Positions 8,253-16,709 of a DNA stretch of 64,000 nucleotides are shown one piece after another (position 1 is the stretch's first letter; every line of letters starts with the position of its first letter). Position numbers and translations under genes: made by a program. Source of the DNA: Fulvimarina sp039652615 (GTDB taxonomy: Bacteria; Pseudomonadota; Alphaproteobacteria; Rhizobiales; Rhizobiaceae); contig NZ_JBDJAC010000004.1 of the NCBI RefSeq assembly GCF_039652615.1, positions 268,259 through 332,258 of the forward strand, written 5' to 3'. A model generated the notes under the pieces. The model was not told the origin of the DNA and did not search any database. It saw nothing but the letters and a program-made list of their open reading frames with translations.

Positions 8253-8606
8253 ATGCAGACCGCCCTTTCCAATGCCGTCGACCGTCTCGAAGCGGTGCTC
8301 ACCAGTGAAATCGACGCTCTTGCAAAAGGCCGCCGGATCGATCTGCTCGAATCGGCCGGCCGCAAGAACCAGTCTCTGCTCGAACTGACGCGGCTGACGC
8401 GCGGCCTCAGCGTCGACGGCCTCGATGGCCATACGCGCGAGCGCCTTGCCGGTCTGCGTCAGCGCCTCCAGGAGAACGAGACCGTGCTCGCGCGCCATGT
8501 CAGGGCAAGCCACGAAATCTCGGCGATCATGGCGCGGTCGATCGAGGCGGCCGAATCCGATGGCACCTATTCAAGCCGGCCTGAATTCGCGGGACGTGTC
8601 CGGTGA
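8253..8606 (+). CDS. FlgN-like flagellar chaperone candidate
   Basis: The frame encodes 117 residues starting at ATG 8253; a longer frame from 8193 has an unconvincing N-terminus. The protein is helical, with the pattern LEAVLTSEIDALAKG at the start, RKNQSLLELTRL, and a long central helix RLQENETVLARHV. This pattern (short N-terminal helix with a 'kn..Ll.l' motif) is that of FlgN-type chaperones for hook-filament junction proteins. It lies between CheL and a GTGA-overlapped membrane protein. The assignment rests on pattern and context only. Confidence 0.5.
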   Translation: MQTALSNAVDRLEAVLTSEIDALAKGRRIDLLESAGRKNQSLLELTRLTRGLSVDGLDGHTRERLAGLRQRLQENETVLARHVRASHEISAIMARSIEAAESDGTYSSRPEFAGRVR

Positions 8607-9067
8607 TCAAGCTCATCATCGTCGGTGTGTGGGCGATCGTCGTCGCCCTCGGCTCCAGCTATGCTGTCATGTCCATGTCCGGCGGATCCGAGGAGGTGGC
8701 CAAGGAAGAGCACGCCGACTATTACGCCGGCCTCGACTATCGCTCGACGGACGCGATCACCGTTCCGATGATCTCTGACAGCAAGCTTCAGGGATATATC
8801 ATTGCACGCTTCGTCTACACGATCGATGGGACTATCGCGAACAAACTCGCTGTGCCGCCTGAGCCGTTCGTGCTGGACGAGGCCTTCCGCCGCCTCTACG
8901 CCAGCGACAATTTCGATTTCGACAATCCTCAGCGCTACGATCTGTCGGTGCTCATGGAGACGATCAAAGTCTCGGTGAACGCGCGCTACGGGGAAGATCT
9001 GGTCAAAGAGGTTCTGGTCGAGCAGTTCGACTATATTCCCAAGGGATCGACCCGCGCACCGGCCTGA
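8603..9067 (+). CDS. Membrane-anchored protein of the flagellar cluster, possibly FliL-like
   Basis: This 154-residue protein starts with GTG overlapping the stop of the FlgN-like gene. It has one N-terminal membrane anchor (about residues 3-24) and a soluble domain of about 125 residues that would be periplasmic. The single anchor followed by a small domain, and the phrase GYIIARFVYTIDG, recall FliL, but I do not see enough to assign it. It is the last gene before a strong terminator, so it closes the flhA operon. Confidence 0.5.
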   Translation: MIKLIIVGVWAIVVALGSSYAVMSMSGGSEEVAKEEHADYYAGLDYRSTDAITVPMISDSKLQGYIIARFVYTIDGTIANKLAVPPEPFVLDEAFRRLYASDNFDFDNPQRYDLSVLMETIKVSVNARYGEDLVKEVLVEQFDYIPKGSTRAPA

Positions 9068-9103
9068 CGGGATCGTCCAATTTGCGGGACATATGACGGG
9101 CAC

Positions 9104-9137
9104 CAAAAAGGCCGGGACGTTCGACGTCCCGGCCTTG
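9104..9137. terminator. Bidirectional intrinsic terminator
   Basis: A perfect 11-bp inverted repeat, GGCCGGGACGT at 9110-9120 and its complement at 9124-9134, encloses a three-base loop. On the minus strand it is followed by five T residues, and on the plus strand by TTGATGTTT. It separates the rightward flagellar operon from the leftward L,D-transpeptidase gene and can serve both. Confidence 0.8.
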
Positions 9138-9204
9138 ATGTTTCCCGGATCCCGAATGACCGCCGGCCAACTCTTGAACCGGGCTCAATCAGTGAGCGGC
9201 CCAA

Positions 9205-9924
9205 TCAGCCGCCGAAGATGCCGCTCAGCAGACCGCCCGCAATGCCGGTTTCACGATAGACCCCGCGGCCGCCCTGGCCCTCGGGGCCGATCACCACCAC
9301 CTTCGTTCCGCTCGGGACGCGGCTGTAAAGATGGGCGACGTCCTCGTTCATCATGCGGATACAGCCTGAAGAGAGCCGCCGGCCGATGGTCCATGGCTGG
9401 TTCGTGCCATGGATGCGAAACAGGGAATCGTGACCGCCGCGATAGAGATAGAGAGCTCGGGCGCCGAGCGGGTTCTTGGGCCCGCCGGCCATGCGCGCCG
9501 GCAGAATGTGGCCCTTGCGGCGCTCGCGGATGACCATCTCTTTCGGCGGAATCCAGTCCGGCCATTCCGCCTTGCGTCCGACCTTCATATTGCCGGACCA
9601 GCCGAAGCCTTCCTTGCCGACGCCCACGCCATAGCGCGTCGCGCGGCCACCCGGCTCAACAAAGTAGAGATAGCGACGGCGCGTATCGACGATGATCGTA
9701 CCGGGCTTTTCGCTCGTCTCGATGCTGACGGCGGTCCGGTTGAAAGCGGCGGAAGGGCGTCGCTGCTGCATCATCGTGCGACGCATTACGCGCGGACTGT
9801 CCGCAGACTCCCAGGTTCCTGTGGCGTAGTTGTAGACACGCGAATCCGCATGAGCGCCCGAGATCGAGCTGGTTGCGACAATCGCAGACGCAGCGGCGCC
9901 GATGAGCCACTTTCCGAAAGACAT
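9205..9924 (-). CDS. Secreted L,D-transpeptidase (YkuD domain)
   Basis: L,D-transpeptidases of the YkuD family make 3-3 crosslinks in peptidoglycan or attach proteins to it. The 239-residue protein has a signal peptide (FGKWLIGAAASAIVATSS, cut near AHA). The catalytic domain occupies about residues 85-225, with IIVDTRRRYLYFVEPGG at its start and the active-site signature HGTNQPWTIG followed by SSGCIRM, where the Cys is the nucleophile. I chose ATG 9924 because it starts the signal peptide. It resembles the next upstream gene closely, suggesting duplication. Confidence 0.9.
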   Translation of the reverse strand: MSFGKWLIGAAASAIVATSSISGAHADSRVYNYATGTWESADSPRVMRRTMMQQRRPSAAFNRTAVSIETSEKPGTIIVDTRRRYLYFVEPGGRATRYGVGVGKEGFGWSGNMKVGRKAEWPDWIPPKEMVIRERRKGHILPARMAGGPKNPLGARALYLYRGGHDSLFRIHGTNQPWTIGRRLSSGCIRMMNEDVAHLYSRVPSGTKVVVIGPEGQGGRGVYRETGIAGGLLSGIFGG

Positions 9925-10068
9925 CAGGTTTCTCCAGCCGATGGTCGGACCTTCTCGTGAGGTCTTTGACTTAATTTTAACACAATTTCGCCGCCGTTCC
10001 AACACGCTTGCACGCCGAAAGGTTCCAACTATACGGTGAATGTTACGTATAGGTATGTCGTCGGTCGC

Positions 10069-10938
10069 TCAGAGGACGACCACTTTCGTCCCGACCCGCG
10101 CCCTCTCGTAAAGTTCTTCGACATCCTGGTTTCGCATCCGGATGCAGCCCGAAGACACGGCCTGACCGATCGTCCAGGGCTGGTTCGTGCCGTGAATGCG
10201 GTAGAGGGTTGAGCCGAGATAGAGCGCGCGCGCGCCAAGCGGATTTGCAACGCCGCCCGGCATGAAGGCTGGCAGATCGCGCCCCTTCTTCTTCTCGCGG
10301 GCGATCATTTCCTTCGGCGGCGTCCAGCTCGGCCATTCCTTCTTGGCCGTGATGTTATGTGTTCCGCGCCAGGAAAAGCCGGGCTTCCCGACGCCGACGC
10401 CGTAGCGCATCGCCATCCCGTTCGCTTCAACGAGGTAAAGGAAGCGCGCATTGGTATCGATGACGATCGTCCCTGCGGCTTGGCTCGTCTGATAGGGGAC
10501 ACGTTGCGGGAGGAATTCCGGCGATGTCACGCGCCTTGGTGCGACCTCCCGGACGGGGTTCTGCCAAGTCGCAGCTGTGCGCGGATACCGGGGCTGAACC
10601 GACTGGCGCGTTGCCCTTGTTTGCGGTGCATAGCGCGGTGCCGCCGGCTGCCTTGTGATCACCTGCCGCGCGCCGAACGGATCGGGGGAAAAGATGCTGC
10701 GCCCGCTGCTGACCCGTTGCCTCGGTTGCGCTCCGCCGAAGACGACACCGGCGGCATTGACCCGTTGCGAGCGCTTCAGCTGCTGCAGCCACGCTTCGCG
10801 GGCCTCCTGCGGCGCAACCGCCGGCTGTTGCTGGTAATAACGCTGGCCCGCTTCGGCCTTTGAGACGGCCGCACTGAGGGAGCCGATGGCAAGAAACGCC
10901 GAAAGGGCGATCGCGAATTTGGGAAGATGGTGATCCAT
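10069..10938 (-). CDS. Secreted L,D-transpeptidase (YkuD domain) with Gln/Arg-rich linker
   Basis: This 289-residue paralogue of the neighbouring enzyme has a signal peptide (KFAIALSAFLAIGSLSAAV), then about 120 residues of low-complexity sequence rich in Gln, Arg, Pro and Ala, then a YkuD catalytic domain from about residue 155. The signature HGTNQPWTIG, then SSGCIRM, places the nucleophilic Cys near residue 268. The linker may thread the domain through the peptidoglycan. It is separated from 9924 by 144 bp, so it may have its own promoter. Confidence 0.9.
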   Translation of the reverse strand: MDHHLPKFAIALSAFLAIGSLSAAVSKAEAGQRYYQQQPAVAPQEAREAWLQQLKRSQRVNAAGVVFGGAQPRQRVSSGRSIFSPDPFGARQVITRQPAAPRYAPQTRATRQSVQPRYPRTAATWQNPVREVAPRRVTSPEFLPQRVPYQTSQAAGTIVIDTNARFLYLVEANGMAMRYGVGVGKPGFSWRGTHNITAKKEWPSWTPPKEMIAREKKKGRDLPAFMPGGVANPLGARALYLGSTLYRIHGTNQPWTIGQAVSSGCIRMRNQDVEELYERARVGTKVVVL

Positions 10939-11191
10939 TAAGGTCCGGTCCAATCGACGCGCCGGCCTGAAGCCGGCTGATTGCTCTCGATTGTGTCGGG
11001 TGTGGGAAACCGAAACGTTAAGCGAATGTCTCCATTATTCGGAAAGGTTAACGATCGGTTTCGCGATGAGATGCCGCGCGGATTTCGAGACGCCGCCCGG
11101 TTGGATCGGCCGGAACGAGGTATCACGCCACCGGACAATATTTGGCCCATGGCCAATTCTCGTCCGGCGCACGGCTCAAAAACCGTCGGTA

Positions 11192-12169
11192 TCAAGCCTG
11201 AGAGCGATCGATCTCGCCGTTGAGGAAGGCTTCCGCATTTGCGAGGGACTTCAGCCCGGTCGGCGTACCGAAGACCTCGAAGACGTGGCAGCCGCCGTTG
11301 TAGAGGGCGATCCGGGCGTCGTTTCCGGCCGCCCGCCAGCGCATTGCCATGAAGAGTGAGTCGTCGAGGAGCAGATCCTTCGTGCCGCAGGAGAAATAGG
11401 CCGGGGGCAGGGCAGTGAGGTCGGCGTAGAGCGGCGAGTTTCTGGGGTCCCGCAGGGCTTCGGGTTCGGGAACGGCGAGCGAGGAAAAGGTCGCGACGTC
11501 TCGCGTATTCAGGATCAGCCGATCTTCTCCGAAATTCCTGACGCTCGGCGTCATGCCCATGTCGTAACAGCCGGCCACGAGCAGGGCGGCCCGGAACGGC
11601 TGCGAGCCGGCTTCGTCCCGCAGGCGGATGAGCGTGAGGGCAGACAGGTGCGCCCCGGCCGACTCGCCACCGATTGCGAGCCATTCGGTCGGCAGATCCG
11701 CGATGTCTCCGGCAGCCAGGGCAAGAGCTGCCTCGAAGCAGTCGTCGCCTGCCGCCGGAAACGGATGCTCCGGCGCCAGCCGATAGTCGACGGATACCGT
11801 TGCAAGTCCTGTCGCTTCTGCAAGCTGCCGCAGGCGGGGATCGCTCTCGAACGGTTCGCCGAACACCCAGCCGCCGCCATGGATGTGAAGGAACGTCCCG
11901 CGGGCCTCTCGGGTCTTTGGCCGCATCACCCGCACGGGGATTGCCCGTCCGTCCCTTCCGGGAACGAAGAACATTTCGGCATCGGGGTCCGGTTGGCGCT
12001 GGGGGAAGATGCCTTTGCCCTCGAGCCTTGCCTTGCGAACCGTCTCGATCGGAAAGGACCAGGTGTCAGGACGCTTGTCATGCTCGCTGCGGAGATAGGC
12101 GTTGAGGTCGCGTAAATCGTCCGGCATGTGAGCGGGATCGAAGGTCGAGGCGTCGGGAAGAGAAGACAT
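11192..12169 (-). CDS. Alpha/beta hydrolase, hormone-sensitive-lipase family esterase
   Basis: The 325-residue protein carries the hormone-sensitive-lipase family signatures: HIHGGGWVFGEP for the oxyanion hole near residue 93 and IGGESAGAHLS for the nucleophile elbow. The late-strand Asp (GTKDLLLDD) and His (GGCHVFEVFG) complete the triad. It would hydrolyse short acyl esters in the cytoplasm. ATG 12169 is preferred, with an in-frame ATG at 12214 possible. It is transcribed divergently from yjbQ. The 250 bp downstream, up to 10939, shows no gene. Confidence 0.88.
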   Translation of the reverse strand: MSSLPDASTFDPAHMPDDLRDLNAYLRSEHDKRPDTWSFPIETVRKARLEGKGIFPQRQPDPDAEMFFVPGRDGRAIPVRVMRPKTREARGTFLHIHGGGWVFGEPFESDPRLRQLAEATGLATVSVDYRLAPEHPFPAAGDDCFEAALALAAGDIADLPTEWLAIGGESAGAHLSALTLIRLRDEAGSQPFRAALLVAGCYDMGMTPSVRNFGEDRLILNTRDVATFSSLAVPEPEALRDPRNSPLYADLTALPPAYFSCGTKDLLLDDSLFMAMRWRAAGNDARIALYNGGCHVFEVFGTPTGLKSLANAEAFLNGEIDRSQA

Positions 12170-12283
12170 GGAAGAGGTGGCCCGTGGTTTGGAATGCGTC
12201 TGCTGCCGCGTCATCTAGACCCGGCGCCAAAGCCTGCCAGTTGAAGGCGCAGGACGACAGGACAAGACCGGGACGCGGACATC

Positions 12284-12712
12284 ATGCAGCAGCACATCGA
12301 AACCATCGAGATCGCGACACGCGGACAAGGCTTTACCGATGTCACGGCGGAGATCGCGAAGCGTCTGAACGCCGCCGGGGCGGGCGACGGACTTGTCACG
12401 CTTTTTATCCGGCACACCTCCGCTTCACTGACGATCCAGGAAAATGCCGATCCCGATGTGCGTCATGATCTTCTGAATGCGCTCGATCGGCTGGCTCCGC
12501 AGGACGAAGACTACGTCCACACCATCGAGGGGCCGGACGACATGCCGGCCCATATCAAGACCATGCTGACGGGCACCCATCTGGCCGTTCCGGTCTCGAA
12601 GGGCCGGATGATGCTCGGCACCTGGCAGGGGGTCTATCTGGTCGAGCACCGGGCGCGGCCGCATCGCCGGGAGATCGTCGTCCATTTCGCCGGCGAAATC
12701 CGCGGCGGCTGA
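12284..12712 (+). CDS. yjbQ: YjbQ / UPF0047 family protein
   Basis: The 142-residue protein is a full-length member of the UPF0047 (YjbQ) family; members have been reported to show thiamine-phosphate synthase activity as a side function, but the physiological role is unsettled. Landmarks are TLFIRHTSASLTIQENADPDV, the loop HTIEGPDDMPAHIK and a C-terminal GTWQGVYLVEHR. The His and Glu/Asp residues in these motifs bind a metal. It is followed by 140 bp without a gene. Confidence 0.88.
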   Translation: MQQHIETIEIATRGQGFTDVTAEIAKRLNAAGAGDGLVTLFIRHTSASLTIQENADPDVRHDLLNALDRLAPQDEDYVHTIEGPDDMPAHIKTMLTGTHLAVPVSKGRMMLGTWQGVYLVEHRARPHRREIVVHFAGEIRGG

Positions 12713-12854
12713 CGGTTCTGGTACCGCCCCGATCCTGACGGGCATCGCTCCGTCAACGCCGCTGATCATCACCAGAAGCATCAGGTCAGCGACGAGATTT
12801 TGGTGCGGAACGCGCTAAAACTAACTTCAACCAATCCACCGAAGGACTATCCCC

Positions 12855-13016
12855 ATGGAAATCATCACGCTTCAGCCTGTCGTTGCATTGATCGCGGGTG
12901 TGCTGATCCTGATCATGCCCAGGCTCCTCAGCTACATCGTCGCCCTTTATCTGATCTTTGTTGGGCTCACCGGGCTGTTTCCAGATCTGATCAACCAGAT
13001 CACCGCGGGCAATTGA
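12855..13016 (+). CDS. DUF3096-type small membrane protein
   Basis: A 53-residue frame begins at ATG 12855 and consists of two hydrophobic segments (residues 6-20 and 24-41) joined by MPRLLS, ending in LINQITAGN. The pattern LQPVVALIAGVLILIMPRLL with YIVALYLIFVGLTGLF is that of DUF3096 proteins. It ends three bases before the start of the NDH-2 gene, so the two are almost certainly co-translated. The small protein may help anchor the dehydrogenase at the membrane. Confidence 0.85.
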   Translation: MEIITLQPVVALIAGVLILIMPRLLSYIVALYLIFVGLTGLFPDLINQITAGN

Positions 13017-13019
13017 TCT

Positions 13020-14309
13020 ATGAGCACGGGTCAGGAACGGGTCGTCGTCCTTGGAGGGGGAGCCGGCGGGCTTGAACTTGCCTGCCATCTGACCGGGAAG
13101 GAGGGGCTCTCGGTCACGCTGGTCGATATGAATGGCGCTCATGTCTGGAAGCCGCGCCTTCACGAATTTGCCGCTGGCACGGTGGATTCGACGCTTTCGG
13201 AGATGAGCTTCTACATGCTTGCCGCGATGCGCGGCTTCACCTTCGAACAGGGAAAGGTTCTCTCGATCAACCGGCAGGCACGAACGGTTCACCTCGCCGG
13301 CGTCAGCAGCCAGCACGGCTCGATCCAAGGGCCCGCTCGCAATATCGAATATGACCGTCTCGTCATCGCATTGGGCGGTGTAACGCCGGATTTCGGCACG
13401 GACGGCGTTGCCGAACATGCCGTGCGGCTTGACGAAAAGTCCGATGCCGACGATTTCCGCGATCTGTTCATCGCCGCGATCCTGCGTGCCCGCGAAAATC
13501 GCGAACCGGCCCGGATTTCGATCGTCGGCTCCGGGGCAACCGGCACCGAACTTGCAGCTCATCTCAGGGTGGCCGAACGCGGCTTCATCAACAAGGCTGT
13601 GCTGGAAAGCGATCCGCCGCTTCTCGATATCTCCATTCTGGAGGCAGCCCCCGAAATCATGCCGGGAGCGTCGGACGAACTGCGCAAGGCCGTGCTGGAA
13701 CGTCTGGATAAACTCGATATCAAGACGAAAACCAACGCCAAGATCGCGGCCGTCGAAAAGAACGCAGTTGTCGCCGCCGATGGCGAACGCTGGCCGACCG
13801 ATATCACGGTCTGGGCCGCCGGCCTCGTGGGCAATCCGTGTCTCGCCGGTCTCTGCGATTTCGAGATGGACAAGAAAGGGCGAATTTCCGTCGACGGCAA
13901 ATTGAGAACCACGGTCGACGATCGCGTCTATGCCCTTGGCGATGCGGCAAGCTTCAAGTCGGAGCCCGATGCCGCGCCCTTGCCGCCGACGGCCCAGTGC
14001 GCGAGCCAGCAGGCCACCTATCTCGCCAGCGCTCTTCCCAGGGCGATCGCTGGCGGAACGCCGAACGACTTCAAATATGACGATAAGGGACGCCTTCTGT
14101 CACTCGCCAGTGGCGGCTCCGTGGGAAGTATCAGTCTGTTCCGGTCCAAGAACGATATCCTCGTCCACGGCCAGTTCGCACGCGCGGCCTATGATTCGAT
14201 CCAGCGCCGGCACCAGTGGTCCGTGCTGGGTTATCTGAAGGGAACGGTCGCGATCTTCGCCGATTCAATCTCGCCGACCAAGGGGCCTGCGCTCAAACTG
14301 CATGGCTGA
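13020..14309 (+). CDS. ndh: Type II NADH dehydrogenase (NDH-2)
   Basis: NDH-2 is a non-proton-pumping, FAD-containing NADH:quinone oxidoreductase bound to the inner face of the cytoplasmic membrane. The 429-residue protein has the FAD Rossmann motif VVVLGGGAGGLELA at residues 8-21, the NADH Rossmann motif ISIVGSGATGTELAAHL near 165, and the second FAD contact YALGDAA near 305. ATG 13020 is three bases past the upstream small gene. The family is often found with membrane partner proteins, which fits the neighbour. Confidence 0.9.
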   Translation: MSTGQERVVVLGGGAGGLELACHLTGKEGLSVTLVDMNGAHVWKPRLHEFAAGTVDSTLSEMSFYMLAAMRGFTFEQGKVLSINRQARTVHLAGVSSQHGSIQGPARNIEYDRLVIALGGVTPDFGTDGVAEHAVRLDEKSDADDFRDLFIAAILRARENREPARISIVGSGATGTELAAHLRVAERGFINKAVLESDPPLLDISILEAAPEIMPGASDELRKAVLERLDKLDIKTKTNAKIAAVEKNAVVAADGERWPTDITVWAAGLVGNPCLAGLCDFEMDKKGRISVDGKLRTTVDDRVYALGDAASFKSEPDAAPLPPTAQCASQQATYLASALPRAIAGGTPNDFKYDDKGRLLSLASGGSVGSISLFRSKNDILVHGQFARAAYDSIQRRHQWSVLGYLKGTVAIFADSISPTKGPALKLHG

Positions 14310-14411
14310 TACGATATCCGTTTGATCAAGCCGGGTACCGTATCGAAGCCCCAGACGGCGGGTGAGCGTTTGCAGATCCGTTATCGCGTAGCGATCAAAC
14401 GGATTTCGTAT
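14309..14411. repeat. Long-spaced inverted repeat at a convergent gene junction
   Basis: Two 19-bp arms at 14309-14327 and 14393-14411 match in 18 positions as an inverted repeat (left arm begins ATACGATATCC; right arm ends TTTCGTAT). The spacer is 65 bp. The left arm overlaps the last base of the ndh stop codon. It sits between the converging ndh and TPR genes, where a mobile intergenic palindrome or a bidirectional end-of-transcript structure would be tolerated. It lacks a T tract. Confidence 0.6.
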
Positions 14412-14427
14412 GATACCGCATCCCGTC

Positions 14428-15237
14428 TTAAATCGAGGGGCCCGTGAGCTTTTCGGAAAGCCGGCCCACGGCATCCTGCGCCGATTTGAGAGCCGGATAA
14501 ACGTCGAGCACCTCGCCGTAGACTTCGAGCGCCTTCTCGTTCTCGTCGGTGCGTTCGAGAATAAGCGCGAGGCCCATCAGCGCGCCCCAGTGGCGCGGTT
14601 CGCGGGCAAGGGTCTGCTCGATATCGGAGATCGACTTGCCGTAGTCGCCGCTGGCAAAATGCGCCGTCGCGCGCCGGTTCCAGGCCTCAACGTAATCGGG
14701 CTCCAGAACCAGAACCTGATCCAGCAGATCGAGGACGGCGTCGTTCTGCTTGTGCCCCATGGCCTGGGTCGCGCGGCGCATCAGGAGATCGATCGTCGCA
14801 CTGCCGCTGTCCTGCCAGCGCCGCTGGATCTTGCGGGCGGTGCGCTTGGCCTCGTCCTCGTCGCTGATCCGTTTCAGGTCGGCAAAGAGCGTATCCAGCG
14901 TTTCGGGCTGCTGTTCGGCCGGTTCGGCGAGATCTGTCGATGCGGCGCCGTCCGCGTTTCCGGGTGGCAAATCGGCCGTTCCATCCTCCTCATCGTCGAG
15001 AGGAACGCCAAACGCTTCGGGTGGCACGTCCGGCTCGGCATCGGGGGCCGGCCTCACCATGGGGCCTTCTTCACCGGACCCCGGCGGAAGTGGCACCTCA
15101 GGCATCGCGCCGGGTGCACCGTCGTCGGGATTGATGATCGACGGATTACGGGTCTCCTGGGCACCACCCGTCGTCGGCGTAAGGCCGAGCGCGGTCGTGA
15201 GAAGGAGAATCGAGGGCAAACGAAAAACGGCTTTCAT
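14428..15237 (-). CDS. Exported TPR-repeat protein
   Basis: The 269-residue protein has a signal peptide (RLPSILLLTTALGLTPTTGG), then about 80 residues rich in Pro, Glu, Asp and Gly, then a helical domain from residue 110. Within this, residues 165-255 form two to three tetratricopeptide repeats (DAVLDLLDQVLVLEPDYVEAWN, then YGKSISDIEQTLAREPRHWGA). It is probably a periplasmic scaffold protein. The start codon lies inside a perfect 14-bp inverted repeat and has no clear ribosome-binding site. Confidence 0.8.
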   Translation of the reverse strand: MKAVFRLPSILLLTTALGLTPTTGGAQETRNPSIINPDDGAPGAMPEVPLPPGSGEEGPMVRPAPDAEPDVPPEAFGVPLDDEEDGTADLPPGNADGAASTDLAEPAEQQPETLDTLFADLKRISDEDEAKRTARKIQRRWQDSGSATIDLLMRRATQAMGHKQNDAVLDLLDQVLVLEPDYVEAWNRRATAHFASGDYGKSISDIEQTLAREPRHWGALMGLALILERTDENEKALEVYGEVLDVYPALKSAQDAVGRLSEKLTGPSI

Positions 15238-15269
15238 GAGCCCGAGACTATCGACCTCATGAAAGCCGT
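15227..15269 (-). promoter_or_regulatory. Inverted repeat enclosing the TPR gene start codon
   Basis: A perfect 14-bp inverted repeat (arms 15227-15240 and 15256-15269, 15-base loop) folds the mRNA so that the ATG and first codons of the TPR gene pair with the sequence directly upstream. The arm reads ACGGCTTTCATGAG on the plus strand. Such a hairpin would hide the start codon and could act as a translational switch. It could also be a chance by-product of a small inverted duplication. Confidence 0.55.
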
Positions 15270-15275
15270 CAAACT

Positions 15276-15314
15276 GAAAATACCGTGAGACGCACCGATT
15301 GACGATGCGCCTCA
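15276..15314 (-). terminator. Hairpin terminator of the L36 gene
   Basis: On the minus strand a 9-bp stem (TGAGGCGCA pairing with TGCGTCTCA, with one G-T pair) at 15286-15314 is followed by GGTATTTTC. It begins 23 bases after the L36 stop codon and fits a moderate intrinsic terminator. Confidence 0.55.
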
Positions 15315-15336
15315 GCCGATTTTCAACACGCGCATA

Positions 15337-15462
15337 TCAGCCCTGACGAGCCTTGAAGCGCGGGTTCTGCTTGTTGATGATGTAGATACGGCCCTTGCGG
15401 CGCACCATGCGGTTTTCGCGGTGGCGGGATTTGAGGGCCTTCAGCGAGTTCTTGATCTTCAT
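15337..15462 (-). CDS. ykgO: 50S ribosomal protein L36, YkgO type
   Basis: The 41-residue basic protein MKIKNSLKALKSRHRENR... with VRRKGRIYIINKQNPRFKARQG is the L36 of the large ribosomal subunit. It lacks the four zinc-binding Cys/His residues of the classic form, so it is the C-minus (YkgO) paralogue usual in alphaproteobacteria. It stands alone between a terminator of purEK and the TPR gene. Confidence 0.95.
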   Translation of the reverse strand: MKIKNSLKALKSRHRENRMVRRKGRIYIINKQNPRFKARQG

Positions 15463-15521
15463 AGCGGTCTCCCGGTCGTCTCTTTAGCGACGGGATCGAA
15501 TTCGCTTGCCGTCGCGCAAAC

Positions 15522-15545
15522 AAAAAACGCGCCGTTAGACGCGTT
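15522..15545 (-). terminator. Intrinsic terminator of the purEK operon
   Basis: On the minus strand AACGCG, an eight-base loop, CGCGTT and a run of T residues (15522-15527 read as A on the plus strand) form a short terminator hairpin about 90 bases after the purK stop and upstream of the L36 gene. Confidence 0.6.
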
Positions 15546-15635
15546 CGTCCATTCAGATGTGTTGACAGCGATTTATCCAGCGTCAGCCGGAATGTCAACG
15601 CCGCCGGTGTATTCCGGCGGCAATGGATGACATCT

Positions 15636-16709
15636 TCACGACAGTCTCTTGAGCCGCGTGAAGTGCCCCATCTTCCGTCCGGGCCTGACATCGATCTTGC
15701 CGTAATGGTGCAGAACGACATCGCTTTCTCCGGCGAGCGTCTCAATCCGCCTGATCTCGTCGCCGATCAGGTTTTCCATCACGCAATCGGAGTGCCGCAT
15801 CGGATCACCGAGCGTGAGACCGGTAATGGCGCGAATATGCTGCTCGAACTGCGAGATCGCGCAGGCCGCTTCCGTCCAGTGCCCCGAATTGTGGACCCGA
15901 GGCGCGAGCTCGTTGACGAGGATGGTTCCGTCGGCGCGCACGAAGAATTCGACGCCGATGACGCCTACATAATTGAGCTTTTCGAGAATGGTCCGGCCAG
16001 TCTCCACCATCCGCTCGGCCACGAGCGGCGTGACCCGGCCCGGAACGGTAGAGCGCCTCAGGATGCCGAGACCGTGCTCGTTGTCGGCCGGATCGTAACA
16101 GGCGACGCTTCCATCCTTGCCCCGTGCCGCGATCAGCGAGGCCTCGTATGCGAAGGGCACCTTGCCTTCGAGAATCGACGGTTTCGAGCCGAGGCTCTCA
16201 TAGGCGTCGGCGACCGGCCCTTCCTTGCGGATGCTGGCCTGCCCCTTGCCGTCATACCCGAAGCGACGGGTCTTCAGGATGCAGTCGGTGCCGATGTCGA
16301 TCAGCGCGTGGCCGAGTTCTTCCACACTGTCGATCGCGCGCCAGGGCGCCGTTTCAACGCCGATCCCGTTGAGGAAGGCCTTCTCCACCACGCGGTCCTG
16401 CGCGACCTCCAGCGCCTCGGGCGGTGGAAAGAGATCGGCTTCGACGATCGCCTGCCGGGCCGGGCCGACGGGCACGTTCTCGAACTCGTAGGTGACGACA
16501 TCGGAATGACTGGTCAGCTGGGCAAGTGCGCGAAGATCGTCATAGGCCGCGACGATCGTCTCGTTCGCCACCTGGAAGGCCGGCGATTCCTTGTTCGGAT
16601 CGAGCACCAGCGTGCGATATCCGAGGCGCGCTGCGGCCATGGCAAGCATCCGGCCAAGCTGGCCGCCGCCAAGAATACCGATGGTTGAACCGGGAGGCAG
16701 CGCGCTCAT
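15636..16709 (-). CDS. purK: PurK, N5-carboxyaminoimidazole ribonucleotide synthase
   Basis: PurK uses ATP and bicarbonate to carboxylate AIR at N5 in purine synthesis. The 357-residue protein has the N-terminal motif IGILGGGQLGRMLA and an ATP-grasp fold with ILKTRRFGYDGKGQ, and the C-terminal VNELAPRVHNSGHWTEAAC signature. The start at 16709 overlaps the purE stop by ATGA, so the pair is translationally coupled and hands the unstable product to PurE. Confidence 0.97.
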   Translation of the reverse strand: MSALPPGSTIGILGGGQLGRMLAMAAARLGYRTLVLDPNKESPAFQVANETIVAAYDDLRALAQLTSHSDVVTYEFENVPVGPARQAIVEADLFPPPEALEVAQDRVVEKAFLNGIGVETAPWRAIDSVEELGHALIDIGTDCILKTRRFGYDGKGQASIRKEGPVADAYESLGSKPSILEGKVPFAYEASLIAARGKDGSVACYDPADNEHGLGILRRSTVPGRVTPLVAERMVETGRTILEKLNYVGVIGVEFFVRADGTILVNELAPRVHNSGHWTEAACAISQFEQHIRAITGLTLGDPMRHSDCVMENLIGDEIRRIETLAGESDVVLHHYGKIDVRPGRKMGHFTRLKRLS

